Positions 8,817 through 19,380 are shown, numbered from the stretch's first letter. The stretch is 36,512 nt of DNA from Lawsonibacter sp. (GCA_022791075.1 JAAVYL010000116.1:1-36512); one strand, 5' to 3'. Program-made: numbers and translations. The notes: generated from the sequence alone by a model not told the origin.

Positions 8817-9611
8817 ATGGCAAGCATCAAAAAGAAGAGCTCCGGCGGAGGCGGCGGCGCCAACTGGATGGACACCTATGGCGACATGGTGACCCTGCTG
8901 CTGTGCTTCTTCGTTCTGCTCTATTCCATTTCCACCATTGATGCCTCCAAGTGGATGCTGGTGGTGCAGAGCTTCAACCGGGACGCGCTGGAAAATCCTC
9001 AGGATACCCCTCCCGGGCCTGTAGGCTCTGACACCGGCAGCGGCGGGCAGGGCTTGCCCGCCACAACGGAGGAGGCCCTGGATGAGCTGTTTGAATTTTT
9101 GCAGACCAATGTGGCCAGCGACGACATTGTGGTCAGCCGGGGGGACGGCTACGTCTTTGTCTCCTTTGCTGAGGCGGTGTTTTTTGGCCCGGACAGCTCT
9201 GCCCTCCGGCGGGAGGGGGCGCTGGTGCTGGACCAGATGATCCCAGCTTTGACCAAGTGCGCCCCAAATATCGACGAGCTGAAGGTTATCGGGCACACAG
9301 CCCAGGCCAATCCGAACCGGCATAACAACGTGGTCACCGACCGGCAGCTGGCCTCCGCCCGTGCCACATCAGTCGTGATCCATCTCCAGCAGAACATCAG
9401 CAATGAGCTGCTGAACCCGGGACGGCTGGTGCCTGAGGGCATGGGCGAGTGGCGCAATGTGGCCTCCAATGATACTGCTGAAGGCAAGGCCAAAAACCGC
9501 CGGGTTGAGATGATTATCAGCGGTAAAAACCTGGAGGATGTGCTCTCCGACAGCTATCAGCAGTACCAGACAATACTCAAAAGCACCGGCAGCATCAACG
9601 TGCCAGACTAA
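8817..9611 (+). CDS. motB: Flagellar stator protein MotB
   Basis: NWMDTYGDMVTLLLCFFVLLYSISTID TM/plug plus OmpA-like C-terminal domain (IGHTAQANPNRHNNVVTDRQLASARATSV...NRRVEMIISG). Confidence 0.96.
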   Translation: MASIKKKSSGGGGGANWMDTYGDMVTLLLCFFVLLYSISTIDASKWMLVVQSFNRDALENPQDTPPGPVGSDTGSGGQGLPATTEEALDELFEFLQTNVASDDIVVSRGDGYVFVSFAEAVFFGPDSSALRREGALVLDQMIPALTKCAPNIDELKVIGHTAQANPNRHNNVVTDRQLASARATSVVIHLQQNISNELLNPGRLVPEGMGEWRNVASNDTAEGKAKNRRVEMIISGKNLEDVLSDSYQQYQTILKSTGSINVPD

Positions 9612-9672
9612 GGGCCCGCTGCCGCTGCATCTCCCGCGGAAGGGAAGACCTGGATTTAAATGAGGGAACGAT

Positions 9673-10662
9673 ATGGCTGAAGTCTTATCACAAAGTCAGA
9701 TAGACGCTCTGCTCAACGCGGCCAGAAGCGGCGAGATGAACCTGGATGCCCCGGCGGAGAAGTCTTCGGAACAAAAATATCGTAAATATGACTTTTACAG
9801 CCCGCGCAAGTTCACCAAGGACAGGCTGAAGATGCTCAACAGCATCTTTGAGAGCTACGCCCGGGTCATCAACTCCAGAATTAACGCCGTGCTCCACGCC
9901 ACCTGTGAAATTGAGGTGGACAGCGTGGAGGAACAGCGGTATTATGAGTTCGGCAACGCGCTGACCGAGAGCGATGTGGTGGCGCTGGCCAAGATTGATC
10001 TGGAGAGGCTACAGGGTGAGGACCCCATACTGGTCCACCTGGATACTCCAGTGGTGTTGTCCATGCTGGACCGCATGATGGGCGGTGAGGGCGACCCGGA
10101 TTCCAGCCTGCCCAGCGACTACAGCATGACCGACCTGGAGCTGAACATGTATGAGGACTTGATGGCGGACCTCATCCCCATTATGGGCAACAGCTGGGAG
10201 AACTACATTACCATCCAGTTTGATTATGTCCGCACTGAGGTAAACCCAACCCTGGTCCAGCTCATCGGCTATGATGAAACTGTGGTCATCGTGGGCCTCA
10301 ACATTAAGTTCCCCAACTGTACGGGCCGGATGAGCCTGTGTCTGCCCGGGGAGATGCTTACCAATATTTTTACCGAAATCAGCAAAAGCACCAGCCGTCG
10401 CGTCACTGGTGAGGATAAATCGGAGGAAATCTTTGACAGCCTGCGGGAATCCGAGCTGGAGATTGTGGCCGAGCTGGCCAGAACCCGTATACTGCTCAGC
10501 GATCTGTACCACCTGAACGTAGGAGATGTGGTGGATATCAAGCGCCCCAAGGACGCGCCGGTCTTCCTCAATATTGGGGGACGAAGGTGGTTTGATGGGC
10601 GGATGGGCACCAGCAATAAGCAGGTGGCTGTGAAAATCGGAGAGACCTACATTAAAACGTAG
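9673..10662 (+). CDS. fliM: Flagellar motor switch protein FliM
   Basis: N-term CheY-P-binding peptide MAEVLSQSQIDALLNAA, CheC-like middle, SpoA C-term. Confidence 0.97.
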   Translation: MAEVLSQSQIDALLNAARSGEMNLDAPAEKSSEQKYRKYDFYSPRKFTKDRLKMLNSIFESYARVINSRINAVLHATCEIEVDSVEEQRYYEFGNALTESDVVALAKIDLERLQGEDPILVHLDTPVVLSMLDRMMGGEGDPDSSLPSDYSMTDLELNMYEDLMADLIPIMGNSWENYITIQFDYVRTEVNPTLVQLIGYDETVVIVGLNIKFPNCTGRMSLCLPGEMLTNIFTEISKSTSRRVTGEDKSEEIFDSLRESELEIVAELARTRILLSDLYHLNVGDVVDIKRPKDAPVFLNIGGRRWFDGRMGTSNKQVAVKIGETYIKT

Positions 10663-10682
10663 GCTAAAAGGAGCGAAACTGA

Positions 10683-11912
10683 ATGGAAGATATTATTTTT
10701 AGCCCGATGGAAATAGACGCCATCGGGGAGATCATGAACATCAGCTTGGGCTCCTCCGCCACCGCGGCGTCTAATATGCTGGATCACCGGGTGGACATCA
10801 CTACCCCCCGGGTGAGCGTTGTCAATGTGGAGGATTTCACGCTGGGCAAAATCGAGCCGGCAGTGGGCGTGGAGATCAAATATGTCTGCGGCCTGGAGGG
10901 GAGCAATATCATGCTCCTGAAGCGCAGCGATGTGCGGGCAATCACAGACATTCTGCTGATGACCGAGACGCCTGACGAGGAGTTTGAGCTCAATGAGCTG
11001 TCCATCAGCGCGGTGTGTGAGGTCATGAACCAGATGATGGGCTCCTCTGCCACGGCCCTGTCCGACCTGCTGGGCCGGATGGTGAACATCTCCACACCCG
11101 AGTCCTTCGAGATGACGGACCTGGATGAGGTGAAACGGGAGCATTTCCCTGTGACCAAGGGTCCTGTGGTGGTGGTTCGGTTCAACCTGATCATTGAGGA
11201 CGTGATTGACAGCGAGTTCATGAACGTCATGTCCGTGGAGCTGGCCAAGGAGCTTATTGCAGGCTTCGGACTGTCTGAGGATGAGCCTGAGCCCGCCCCC
11301 GCGCCTGCCCCTGCTCCCGCCCCCGCCCCCTCCGGCGGTGGAGCCACCATGAGTCAGGAGGAAATTGAGCGGATGATGGCCGGAGGAGGCGCCCCTGCCC
11401 CCGCTCCCGCGGCCCCTGCTCCCGGTGCTCCGGCAGCCGTTGCGCCGCCGCCTGCGGCAGGAGAGCAGCCGGGTTACCCCGGCTATCCGCCCTATGGCCA
11501 GCCGCCTATGGCGGGAGGGTACCCCTATCCGTATCCCCCTTACCCCATGTATCCGCCCCAGCCGGCGCCGCCTGAGCCCAAGGTTATCAACGCTCAGCCC
11601 GCCCGGATGCAGTCTCTGGAGGCGGAGAACCGCCTCAATCAGGAGCAGAAGCAGAATCTGGACCTGATCCTCTCTGTTCCTCTGGAGGTTGCTGTGGAGA
11701 TTGGCCGGACACGGCGGAAGATCCAGGAAATTTTGTCCTTCTCCAAAGGCTCTCTGGTGGTGCTGGACAAGTTGGCCGGCGACCAGGTGGATCTGCTGGT
11801 CAACGGGCAGTGTGTCGCCAAGGGCGACGTGGTGGTGATTGACGATAATTTCGGCATCCGTATCACTGAGATTCTGCAAAAGCCCGATATTAACGAACTG
11901 GTCCAGGGCTGA
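10683..11912 (+). CDS. fliY: Flagellar motor switch phosphatase FliY/FliN
   Basis: Two CheC-type active sites (DAIGEIMN-x22-P, SAVCEVMN-x22-P), Pro/Ala linker with MSQEEIERMMAGG, C-term FliN SpoA domain (ILSVPLEVAVEIGRTRRKIQEILSFSKGSLVVLDKLAGDQVDLLVNGQ). Confidence 0.96.
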   Translation: MEDIIFSPMEIDAIGEIMNISLGSSATAASNMLDHRVDITTPRVSVVNVEDFTLGKIEPAVGVEIKYVCGLEGSNIMLLKRSDVRAITDILLMTETPDEEFELNELSISAVCEVMNQMMGSSATALSDLLGRMVNISTPESFEMTDLDEVKREHFPVTKGPVVVVRFNLIIEDVIDSEFMNVMSVELAKELIAGFGLSEDEPEPAPAPAPAPAPAPSGGGATMSQEEIERMMAGGGAPAPAPAAPAPGAPAAVAPPPAAGEQPGYPGYPPYGQPPMAGGYPYPYPPYPMYPPQPAPPEPKVINAQPARMQSLEAENRLNQEQKQNLDLILSVPLEVAVEIGRTRRKIQEILSFSKGSLVVLDKLAGDQVDLLVNGQCVAKGDVVVIDDNFGIRITEILQKPDINELVQG

Positions 11913-11965
11913 GCTGAGCCCTAACACATAAAATGTTATTATATTGAAAAAAAGGATGGTTAACT

Positions 11966-12331
11966 ATGGCTAGAATTCTTACGGTTGACGACGCTGCTTT
12001 TATGCGTAAGGTCATCAAGGACACCCTGACCAAGGCTGGCTACACCGACATTCATGAGGCTGAGGACGGCGCTATGGCAGTGGAGAAGTACAACGAGCTC
12101 AAGCCCGACCTGGTGCTCATGGATATCACCATGCCCAACATGGACGGCCTGGAGGCCCTGAAAGCGATTCGCGCTTCCGACGCCAATGCCAATGTGGTAA
12201 TGTGCTCTGCCATGGGTCAGGAGACGATGGTCATTGATGCGATCCGGTCCGGCGCCAAGGACTTTATTGTTAAGCCCTTCAAGCCCGAGCGTGTGCTGAA
12301 GACCGTCACCTCCATCGTGGGCGAGCCCTGA
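11966..12331 (+). CDS. cheY: Chemotaxis response regulator CheY
   Basis: VDDAAFMRK, LVLMDITMPNMDG, CSAMGQ, IVKPFKPERV. Confidence 0.96.
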   Translation: MARILTVDDAAFMRKVIKDTLTKAGYTDIHEAEDGAMAVEKYNELKPDLVLMDITMPNMDGLEALKAIRASDANANVVMCSAMGQETMVIDAIRSGAKDFIVKPFKPERVLKTVTSIVGEP

Positions 12332-12335
12332 TTCT

Positions 12336-12707
12336 ATGGAGCCTCTTCTGTCTCTCATTGGTCTGCTGGCAGTTTTTCTTCTGGTGCTGGCCGGGGCCTA
12401 CTTCTTCACCCGCTGGGCGGGGAAGAATTTGGGGGGCGGTTTTGCCGCCGGCTTGGGTGGACGCCGCCTGGAGGTGCTGGACCGGGCCGGTCTGGGAAAG
12501 GATCAGGCCCTGCTGGTAGTTCGGGCAGGAGAGCGGTATCTGCTGCTGGGCAGCACCCCTGCGGGGGTGACCCTGCTGCTTGAGCTGACCCGGGAAGAAG
12601 GGGAGAGCTGGAAGCTTTCCGGGTCCTCCGGCGGACCAGAAGATAGAAAACCCCCGGATTTCCTCGCCCTGATGCAGCGGCTGAGAGAAAAAAGTAGACG
12701 CCGGTGA
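12336..12707 (+). CDS. fliO: Flagellar biosynthesis protein FliO
   Basis: Single N-term TM; LEVLDRAGLGKDQALLVVRAGERYLLLGSTPAGVTLL; precedes fliP. Confidence 0.88.
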   Translation: MEPLLSLIGLLAVFLLVLAGAYFFTRWAGKNLGGGFAAGLGGRRLEVLDRAGLGKDQALLVVRAGERYLLLGSTPAGVTLLLELTREEGESWKLSGSSGGPEDRKPPDFLALMQRLREKSRRR

Positions 12708-12727
12708 AAGGATCGAGGTGAGGAAGG

Positions 12728-13405
12728 ATGCCAACCGACGCGCTGATTAATGTAAACGGCGATAGCGTGCAGGCACTGGAGATTCTGTTCTTCACTACAG
12801 TCATGATGCTTCTGCCCTCGTTGATCATCATGATGACCTCCTTTACCCGGTATATTGTGGTGCTCTCCTTCCTGCGTACGGCGATGGGCACCCAGCAGAC
12901 CCCTCCCAATATGGTGCTGGTGGGAATGGCCCTGGTCTTAACCCTGTTCACAATGAGTCCCACAATAGCGGCCATCAATGAGGAGGCCTTTGCCCCTTAT
13001 CAGGCGGAGGAGATTACCCAGGAAGAATTCTTTGAACGGGTTCAGGCCCCGCTGAAGCGGTTCATGCTTCAGGACAGAACGGAGCTGGAGAGCCTGGAGC
13101 TGTACTGCAACATGTCGGGCAACCCATTTCCGGAGACGGAGGAGGAGGCCCTGGCGCTGCCGCTGGTGGTGATTGTCCCATCGTTTATCACCTCAGAGCT
13201 GAAGCACGCGTTTGAGCTGGGCTTCCTGCTGTATATCCCGTTTATGCTGATTGACATGGTGGTGGCCTCCACCCTGATGTCCATGGGCATGGTGATGCTC
13301 CCTCCCTCTATGATTTCCACCCCCTTCAAGCTGTTGATGTTTATTATGCTGGATGGGTGGCAGCTGCTGTTTTCCACGCTGGTACGTGGCTTCGGATTCG
13401 GATAA
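12728..13405 (+). CDS. fliP: Flagellar export protein FliP
   Basis: PSLIIMMTSFTRYIVVLSFLRTAMGTQQTPPNMVLVGMALVLTLFTM...ELKHAFELGFLLYIPFMLIDMVVASTLMSMGMVMLPP. Confidence 0.98.
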   Translation: MPTDALINVNGDSVQALEILFFTTVMMLLPSLIIMMTSFTRYIVVLSFLRTAMGTQQTPPNMVLVGMALVLTLFTMSPTIAAINEEAFAPYQAEEITQEEFFERVQAPLKRFMLQDRTELESLELYCNMSGNPFPETEEEALALPLVVIVPSFITSELKHAFELGFLLYIPFMLIDMVVASTLMSMGMVMLPPSMISTPFKLLMFIMLDGWQLLFSTLVRGFGFG

Positions 13406-13414
13406 GGAGGCCGC

Positions 13415-13678
13415 ATGGATACCAATTCTATTACGCTGGTGCTTCGGGAGGGGATTTGGGTAGCCATTAAGCTGGCCGGTCCTATGCTGGTGCTCAGTAT
13501 GTCAGTGGGCGTGCTGATGGCTATTTTCCAGGCGGTCACCCAGATTCACGAGCAGACGCTTGGATTTATTCTCAAGCTCACTGTGGTTGTGCTGGTCCTG
13601 CTGGTGGGCGGGAGCTGGATGACACAGACGTTTCTGGACTATGCCAGAGGGATATTTGAACTGATGGCCAGTCTTTGA
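13415..13678 (+). CDS. fliQ: Flagellar export protein FliQ
   Basis: Two-TM protein, AIFQAVTQIHEQTLGFILK, follows fliP. Confidence 0.96.
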   Translation: MDTNSITLVLREGIWVAIKLAGPMLVLSMSVGVLMAIFQAVTQIHEQTLGFILKLTVVVLVLLVGGSWMTQTFLDYARGIFELMASL

Positions 13679-13697
13679 GCGGGAGGAGGGACGCACC

Positions 13698-14459
13698 ATG
13701 TGGAATTCACTGACCCTCTTTTTGCTGATTACAGGCCGGATGACGGGATGTGTGCTCTTTAACCCCCTGCTGGGTCGGAGAGGCCTTCCCGGGATTGTAA
13801 AAGCGGGCTTTATTTTGATGCTGTCCGCATGTGTTTTTGTGATGACCCCGGCGAATATCCAAATGCCGAATACCCTTTTGGGATTGGCGCTGATGTTTGG
13901 CCTGGAGTTGCTTCTGGGCTATATTTTAGGCGTCATTATCAATTTCTTTTTCTATGTTCCCCTGCTGGCAGGCTCTGTGATAGATATGCAGATGGGCCTG
14001 TCCATGGCCTCCACCTATGATCCCGCCTCGGGCATCCAGGTGACGGCCACCTCCAACCTGCTCAATGTGCTCATGTCCCTGCTGTTTTTCGTGGCCAATG
14101 GACACCACACCCTGATCCGCATTTTTGCGGCCTCCGGCTATGTGGCCCCCTATGGGAACGTTACGCTGGGAACAAACCTGTATGGGGCGTTGCTGGAGGT
14201 ATTTATCAACTGCACGATCCTGGGCGTCAAGCTGTGTATGCCCATTCTGGCCGCGGAGATGATGGGCCAGGTGGGCATGGGCATCCTGATGAAAGTAATT
14301 CCCCAGATTAATGTTTTTGCCATCAATATTGAACTGAAGGTAATAGTTGGTCTGGTGCTGATTCTGGTCCTGCTGACCCCATTCACCGAGTTTTTGCTGG
14401 AAACTGAAATCCAGATGCTGTCGGCACTCCAGGAGATACTGCCCCTGATGTCGGGCTGA
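13698..14459 (+). CDS. fliR: Flagellar export protein FliR
   Basis: Polytopic; RMTGCVLFNPLLGRRGLPGIVKAGF; order fliQ-fliR-flhB. Confidence 0.96.
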   Translation: MWNSLTLFLLITGRMTGCVLFNPLLGRRGLPGIVKAGFILMLSACVFVMTPANIQMPNTLLGLALMFGLELLLGYILGVIINFFFYVPLLAGSVIDMQMGLSMASTYDPASGIQVTATSNLLNVLMSLLFFVANGHHTLIRIFAASGYVAPYGNVTLGTNLYGALLEVFINCTILGVKLCMPILAAEMMGQVGMGILMKVIPQINVFAINIELKVIVGLVLILVLLTPFTEFLLETEIQMLSALQEILPLMSG

Positions 14460-14497
14460 CCCAAATGAAAACGGGCTGACAAAGGGGGGATGACTCC

Positions 14498-15559
14498 ATG
14501 GCCGGCGATTCCAAGACCGAAAAGGCAACGCCAAAAAAGCGGCGTGACGAACGAAAAAAAGGCAACGTCCTTATGAGTAAGGACGCAGTGGCTGTGGCCA
14601 CCCTGATCGGCAGCCTCTTTATGGCTCAGATTATGGGCGGTGTGTTTGTAGACCGAATGGGGGACCTGTGGCGCGTCATATTCGCATACATGGGTACCGG
14701 AACAGTGGGAGTGGTTCCCGCTGTGCTCAATGAGCTGTTCCGGGTTTCGGTCCTCACCTTTATAACTGTGGCCGGCCCCTTTTTGGCGGTAACTATCCTG
14801 CTGGCGGTTGGAGTGACTTTTTTCCAGACGAAAATGCTGGTGACAACCGAGCCGCTCCGCCCCAAATTCAGCCGGCTTAACCCGCTTCAGGGATTCAAGC
14901 GGCTGTTCTCCCTGCGCAGCGTCATTGAGGCGCTGAAAGGAATTCTGAAGATCGTAATTCTGCTGACCCTCATTGTCAACTATTTCCGAAATGCGGCCAC
15001 TGGCTTTGGCCGTTTTCTGGATATGGAGCTCTCCCAGGCCTGCGCCATTCTCTTCCAGGAGGTTATTACTCTGGTTATGCAGATTGCAGTGGCTTTCATG
15101 GTTTTGGCCTTTTTCGACTACCTCTATCAGTGGTGGGACTATGAACGACAGCTGAAAATGTCTAAGCAGGAGATCAAGGAAGAGTATAAACAGATGGAGG
15201 GCGACCCCCAAGTTAAGGGAAAAATCAAACAGATCCAGCGCGAGCGGGCCCAGCAGCGCATGATGCAGCAGGTGCCCCAGTCCGATGTAGTAATTCGTAA
15301 CCCCACCCACTTTGCAGTGGCCCTGCGGTACAGGCCGGAGCAGGACAACGCTCCTGTGGTATTGGCCAAGGGCATGGATGAGCTGGCTTTACGGATTGTA
15401 AAGGTGGCGGAGGAGAACCAGATCTCTGTGGTGGAGAATGTTCCTCTGGCACGGGCGCTCTATGCCAACGTTGACCTGGAACGGGAAATTCCGCCGGAGC
15501 TCTATGGCCCGGTTGCCGAGGTTCTGGTCTATGTCCTGAAGCTGGATCAGGAGGGTTAA
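14498..15559 (+). CDS. flhB: Flagellar export switch protein FlhB
   Basis: DSKTEKATPKKRRDERKKGNV; autocleavage motif VVIRNPTHFAVALRY. Confidence 0.98.
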   Translation: MAGDSKTEKATPKKRRDERKKGNVLMSKDAVAVATLIGSLFMAQIMGGVFVDRMGDLWRVIFAYMGTGTVGVVPAVLNELFRVSVLTFITVAGPFLAVTILLAVGVTFFQTKMLVTTEPLRPKFSRLNPLQGFKRLFSLRSVIEALKGILKIVILLTLIVNYFRNAATGFGRFLDMELSQACAILFQEVITLVMQIAVAFMVLAFFDYLYQWWDYERQLKMSKQEIKEEYKQMEGDPQVKGKIKQIQRERAQQRMMQQVPQSDVVIRNPTHFAVALRYRPEQDNAPVVLAKGMDELALRIVKVAEENQISVVENVPLARALYANVDLEREIPPELYGPVAEVLVYVLKLDQEG

Positions 15560-15619
15560 TTCTTTTGCGTATAAGGCCCATATGGGCGTTTTCATAATTG
15601 TTCAGGAAAGGATGGCACC

Positions 15620-17746
15620 ATGCGTCGAATTTTTCAAAACAGCATAGCCCTCATGGTGGTGGTCATTGTCCTGTTTCTGGTTATCCCCCTGCATGAATCG
15701 ATTCTCGACATTCTGATCATCACAAATATCTCGATTTCCATTGTGATTCTGATGGTTACCATGACCATTTCTGACGCACTGGAGTTCTCTATCTTTCCCT
15801 CGCTGCTGCTGATTACCACCCTGTTCCGCCTGGGACTGAACGTTTCCACCACGCGTGCCATCCTGGGCTTTGACGGCAGCGGTTCCAACGGCGCGCCCGG
15901 TACAGCGGTAATTCAGACCTTCGGCAATCTGATTACTCAGGGAAACATTGTGCTGGGTATCATTATCTTCTTTATCATTGTGCTGATGCAATTCATCGTG
16001 ATTACCAAGGGTGCTGAGCGTGTGGCTGAGGTGGCCGCCCGCTTCACTCTGGACGCCATGCCCGGCAAACAGATGGCCATTGACGCCGACCTCTCCTCCG
16101 GCCTGATTAACGAACAGCAGGCCCGGGAGCGCCGGAGCAAAATACAGCGTGAGGCCGACTTCTACGGCGCCATGGACGGTGCCACCAAAATCGTCAAGGG
16201 CGACGCCACCATGTCTCTGATCATCACCGCCATCAACCTGATCGGCGGCATCATCATTGGCTCAATCAATGGTGTGGGGGATTTGGGGGCCGTGGCGCAG
16301 ACCTATTCCATTGCCACCATCGGCGACGGTCTGGTGTCTCAGCTCCCCTCCTTGATGATTTCCACTGCCACAGGCATGATCGTCACACGGTCGGTGTCTG
16401 AGGGCAGCCTGAACGCAGACGTTGTCGGCCAGTTTGCCAGACAGCCCCGCGCTATCCTGACTGCGGGCATTGTGCTTATTATTCTGGCCTTGATTCCTGG
16501 CACGCCTACCATTCCCCTGCTGGTGGTGGGTGTGGCGCTGAGTGTGTTAGGCTACATGATGAGCGGCCGCCTGGAGCGCACCGCAGCTGCCGAGGCGGCC
16601 CAGCCCGAGGAACCGGCAGAGGCCGATATGACAATGGCCCCCAGCGAGACCGACTACTACAAGGACATCAACAACGTATATGGCCTGCTCACAGTGGACC
16701 CCATTGAGATGGAGTTTGGCTACAGCCTGATTCCCATGGTGGATGAGAGCAGCGGCGGCAAGCTGATCAGCCGTATTGTGATTTTCCGCCGGCAGTATGC
16801 CCAGGACATGGGCTTCGTGATCCCCTCTATCCGTCTGCACGACTCCTCCGCATTGGGTACCAATCAGTATGTGGTGAAGATCAAGGGCGAAGAGGTTGCC
16901 CGGGGCGAAATTCTGGTGGACTATTATCTGGCTCTGGAGCCCTCCAACCCCGCCGGTGAGATTGACGGCATTGAAACCATTGAGCCGGCTTACGGTATCC
17001 CATCCCGGTGGATTCTGCCGGAAAACAAAGAGATGGCGGAAATTTACGGCTACACGGTAATCGACCCGCTGTCTGTTATGCAGACCCACCTGAGCGAAGT
17101 GGTCCGCCGGCACGCCTATGAGCTGCTGGGCCGGGCGGAAGTCATTCAGCTGGTGGAGAACCTGAAGCGTACCGCCCCCGAGCTGGTAGAGGAGGCCATA
17201 CCGAATGTGCTGTCCTACGCCAACCTGGAGCGTATCCTGCGCAATCTTCTGAAGGAGGGCGTCCCCGTCCGGGACCTGGGCACCATTCTGGAGACCGCAG
17301 TGGACTCCCTGATGACCACCAAGGACCTGGATATGGTGTGCGAAAATATCCGTGTGGCCCTCAGCCGTACCATTACCCGCCGCTTCTGCGAGCATGGGCA
17401 GCTTCGGGTGGTCACTCTGGACGCCGAGGTGGAGAAGCGTGTCATCAGCTCTCTGAGCAAGAATGAACAGGGCATCTATCTGGCTATGGGTCCCGACCTG
17501 ATGCAGAATATAGTCAACCAGCTGGCCGACTATCTGAAAAAGTTCAACGACCTGTCGCAGACACCCATTGTCCTCACCAGCCAGGTTATCCGGGTCTATC
17601 TCAGCCGGATGCTCTCTCAGTTCTATCCCAGCGTCTATGTGCTCTCCTTTAACGAGATTACCAGTGATGTGCAGATTCAGTCCCTGGGCAATATTACCCT
17701 CGACACAGCCCAGGTGCGGCCTGGAAGAAAGGCGGCTGCGGTATGA
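15620..17746 (+). CDS. flhA: Flagellar export protein FlhA
   Basis: FHIPEP-type: [64 protein letters not shown]. Confidence 0.98.
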   Translation: MRRIFQNSIALMVVVIVLFLVIPLHESILDILIITNISISIVILMVTMTISDALEFSIFPSLLLITTLFRLGLNVSTTRAILGFDGSGSNGAPGTAVIQTFGNLITQGNIVLGIIIFFIIVLMQFIVITKGAERVAEVAARFTLDAMPGKQMAIDADLSSGLINEQQARERRSKIQREADFYGAMDGATKIVKGDATMSLIITAINLIGGIIIGSINGVGDLGAVAQTYSIATIGDGLVSQLPSLMISTATGMIVTRSVSEGSLNADVVGQFARQPRAILTAGIVLIILALIPGTPTIPLLVVGVALSVLGYMMSGRLERTAAAEAAQPEEPAEADMTMAPSETDYYKDINNVYGLLTVDPIEMEFGYSLIPMVDESSGGKLISRIVIFRRQYAQDMGFVIPSIRLHDSSALGTNQYVVKIKGEEVARGEILVDYYLALEPSNPAGEIDGIETIEPAYGIPSRWILPENKEMAEIYGYTVIDPLSVMQTHLSEVVRRHAYELLGRAEVIQLVENLKRTAPELVEEAIPNVLSYANLERILRNLLKEGVPVRDLGTILETAVDSLMTTKDLDMVCENIRVALSRTITRRFCEHGQLRVVTLDAEVEKRVISSLSKNEQGIYLAMGPDLMQNIVNQLADYLKKFNDLSQTPIVLTSQVIRVYLSRMLSQFYPSVYVLSFNEITSDVQIQSLGNITLDTAQVRPGRKAAAV

Positions 17747-18564
17747 GCGGGGGAGCGGCCTCTTTCAGGCAGGAGAAGCTGACCTGGAGCCCGGAGGAGC
17801 TGGACGCCATGTCTACGGAGGAGCTGTTCCAGGCCTATAAGCGCACCCGGGATGAGGAGCTGAAGTGGCCCCTGGTGATGCGGTATGTGGGGCTGGTGAA
17901 AACCATTGCCCTGCAGGTGCGGGGGGTGTATTCCAGCTTTGCCCAGGTGGACGACATTGTCAATGAGGGCCTGCTTACCTTGGCTGGAGCAGTGGATAAA
18001 TTTGACCCGGACAAGGGAATCAAGTTTGAAACCTACGTCTCCAAGCGTATCCGGGGAGCGGTTATCGACTTGGCCCGGCGGCAGGACTGGGTGCCCCGCA
18101 GCGTGCGGCGCAAGGCCAAGGACATCGACCAGGCCAGCAACGAGCTGTTTTCTGAGCTGGGGCGCTACCCCACGGACCAGGAGATGGCTGAGCGGCTGGG
18201 CATAACACAGGACCAGTACCAGGAGGATTTAGCCAATTCCTCCATGTGCAATGTGCTCTCCCTGGATGCTATGTTCGAGGACCGGGAGCAGAATGGCGGG
18301 GCCGAGGTGCCGGACGGCGGGCTGGACAGCCGTCCGGAGGACTCCATGCTCCGGCGGGAGCTGCTGGAAACGCTGACCCAGGCCATCACCTCCCTGCGGG
18401 AGAATGAACAGACCGTGATTTCTCTGTATTATCAGAAAAATCTCAGCATGAAGGAGATTGCCCAGGTGATGGAGGTCAGTGAGCCGAGGATATCCCAGCT
18501 CCACTCCCGGGCGATCCAGAAGTTGAAGCTTTATATGAACCAATATATGACCGGCACAAAATAG
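17743..18564 (+). CDS. fliA: RNA polymerase sigma factor FliA/SigD (sigma-28)
   Basis: ATGA overlap with flhA; region 2 [58 protein letters not shown]; region 4 [25 protein letters not shown]. Confidence 0.96.
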   Translation: MSGGAASFRQEKLTWSPEELDAMSTEELFQAYKRTRDEELKWPLVMRYVGLVKTIALQVRGVYSSFAQVDDIVNEGLLTLAGAVDKFDPDKGIKFETYVSKRIRGAVIDLARRQDWVPRSVRRKAKDIDQASNELFSELGRYPTDQEMAERLGITQDQYQEDLANSSMCNVLSLDAMFEDREQNGGAEVPDGGLDSRPEDSMLRRELLETLTQAITSLRENEQTVISLYYQKNLSMKEIAQVMEVSEPRISQLHSRAIQKLKLYMNQYMTGTK

Positions 18565-18592
18565 CTGCCGGAGTTGAGAGGAGTCTTGTACT

Positions 18593-19348
18593 ATGATGAA
18601 GGGATTTTATAACCTGGCCTCCGGAATGCTGTCCCAGGGGCGGCGGCTGGACGTGGTGGCCAACAATATGACCAATGTGTCTACCGCTGGTTTTAAGGCG
18701 GAGCACTACACCGACCGTACCTTTGATGAGGTTATGGTGTCCCGCATCGGAAACAAGATCAAAACTCCCTATCAGACGATGGAGACCTTCCAGAGCCATA
18801 TCCTGGCGCCGGACCATCTGTATACCGACTTTACCCAGAGCTCCTTTGAGGAGACGAACCTGCCCCTGGATTTTGCAATCAATGGGGAGGGCTTCTTTGC
18901 GATTGACACCGGCGACGGTATCGCCTATACCCGGGCGGGCAGCTTTACCTTGGACAATGACCACTTTATATGCCTGTCTGAGCTGGGGCGGGTGCTGGAC
19001 CGGGAGGGCAACCCCATCGAGCTGCCCACAGACAAGATAGAGGTTGACAAGCAGGGCAATATTTTCACGGAGGACGGAGGCTATCTGGGCAGTCTGGGCG
19101 TGTATGTCTTTGAGGACAACGGCGAGTTGGAGCGTACCCCCTACGGCCTGTTTACCGGCGAGGGTGCCCAGCTGAACGAGGATGTGGTAATCCTCCATAA
19201 AAATATAGAACGCTCCAATGTGAATCTGGTGAAAGAAATGGTGAACATGATGTCCACCCAGCGCGCCCTCCAGAGTGCCGCCCAGATGAGCAAAATTTAT
19301 GACGAGGTGATTAACCGGGCCGTCAATGACATAGGCCGGATGCAGTAA
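18593..19348 (+). CDS. Flagellar hook-basal body/rod protein (FlgF/FlgG family, FlhO-like)
   Basis: MKGFYNLASGMLSQGRRLDVVANNMTNVSTAGFKAEHYTDR and C-term VKEMVNMMSTQRALQSAAQM. Confidence 0.93.
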   Translation: MMKGFYNLASGMLSQGRRLDVVANNMTNVSTAGFKAEHYTDRTFDEVMVSRIGNKIKTPYQTMETFQSHILAPDHLYTDFTQSSFEETNLPLDFAINGEGFFAIDTGDGIAYTRAGSFTLDNDHFICLSELGRVLDREGNPIELPTDKIEVDKQGNIFTEDGGYLGSLGVYVFEDNGELERTPYGLFTGEGAQLNEDVVILHKNIERSNVNLVKEMVNMMSTQRALQSAAQMSKIYDEVINRAVNDIGRMQ

Positions 19349-19380
19349 ATAGACTCCGACAGGAAAGGTGTGAGCTACAG

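Noticed and set aside
10647-11927. 426-aa minus-strand ORF antisense to fliY
   Set aside because: Same GC-rich antisense artefact; Arg/Gly-rich where the fliY Pro/Ala linker lies
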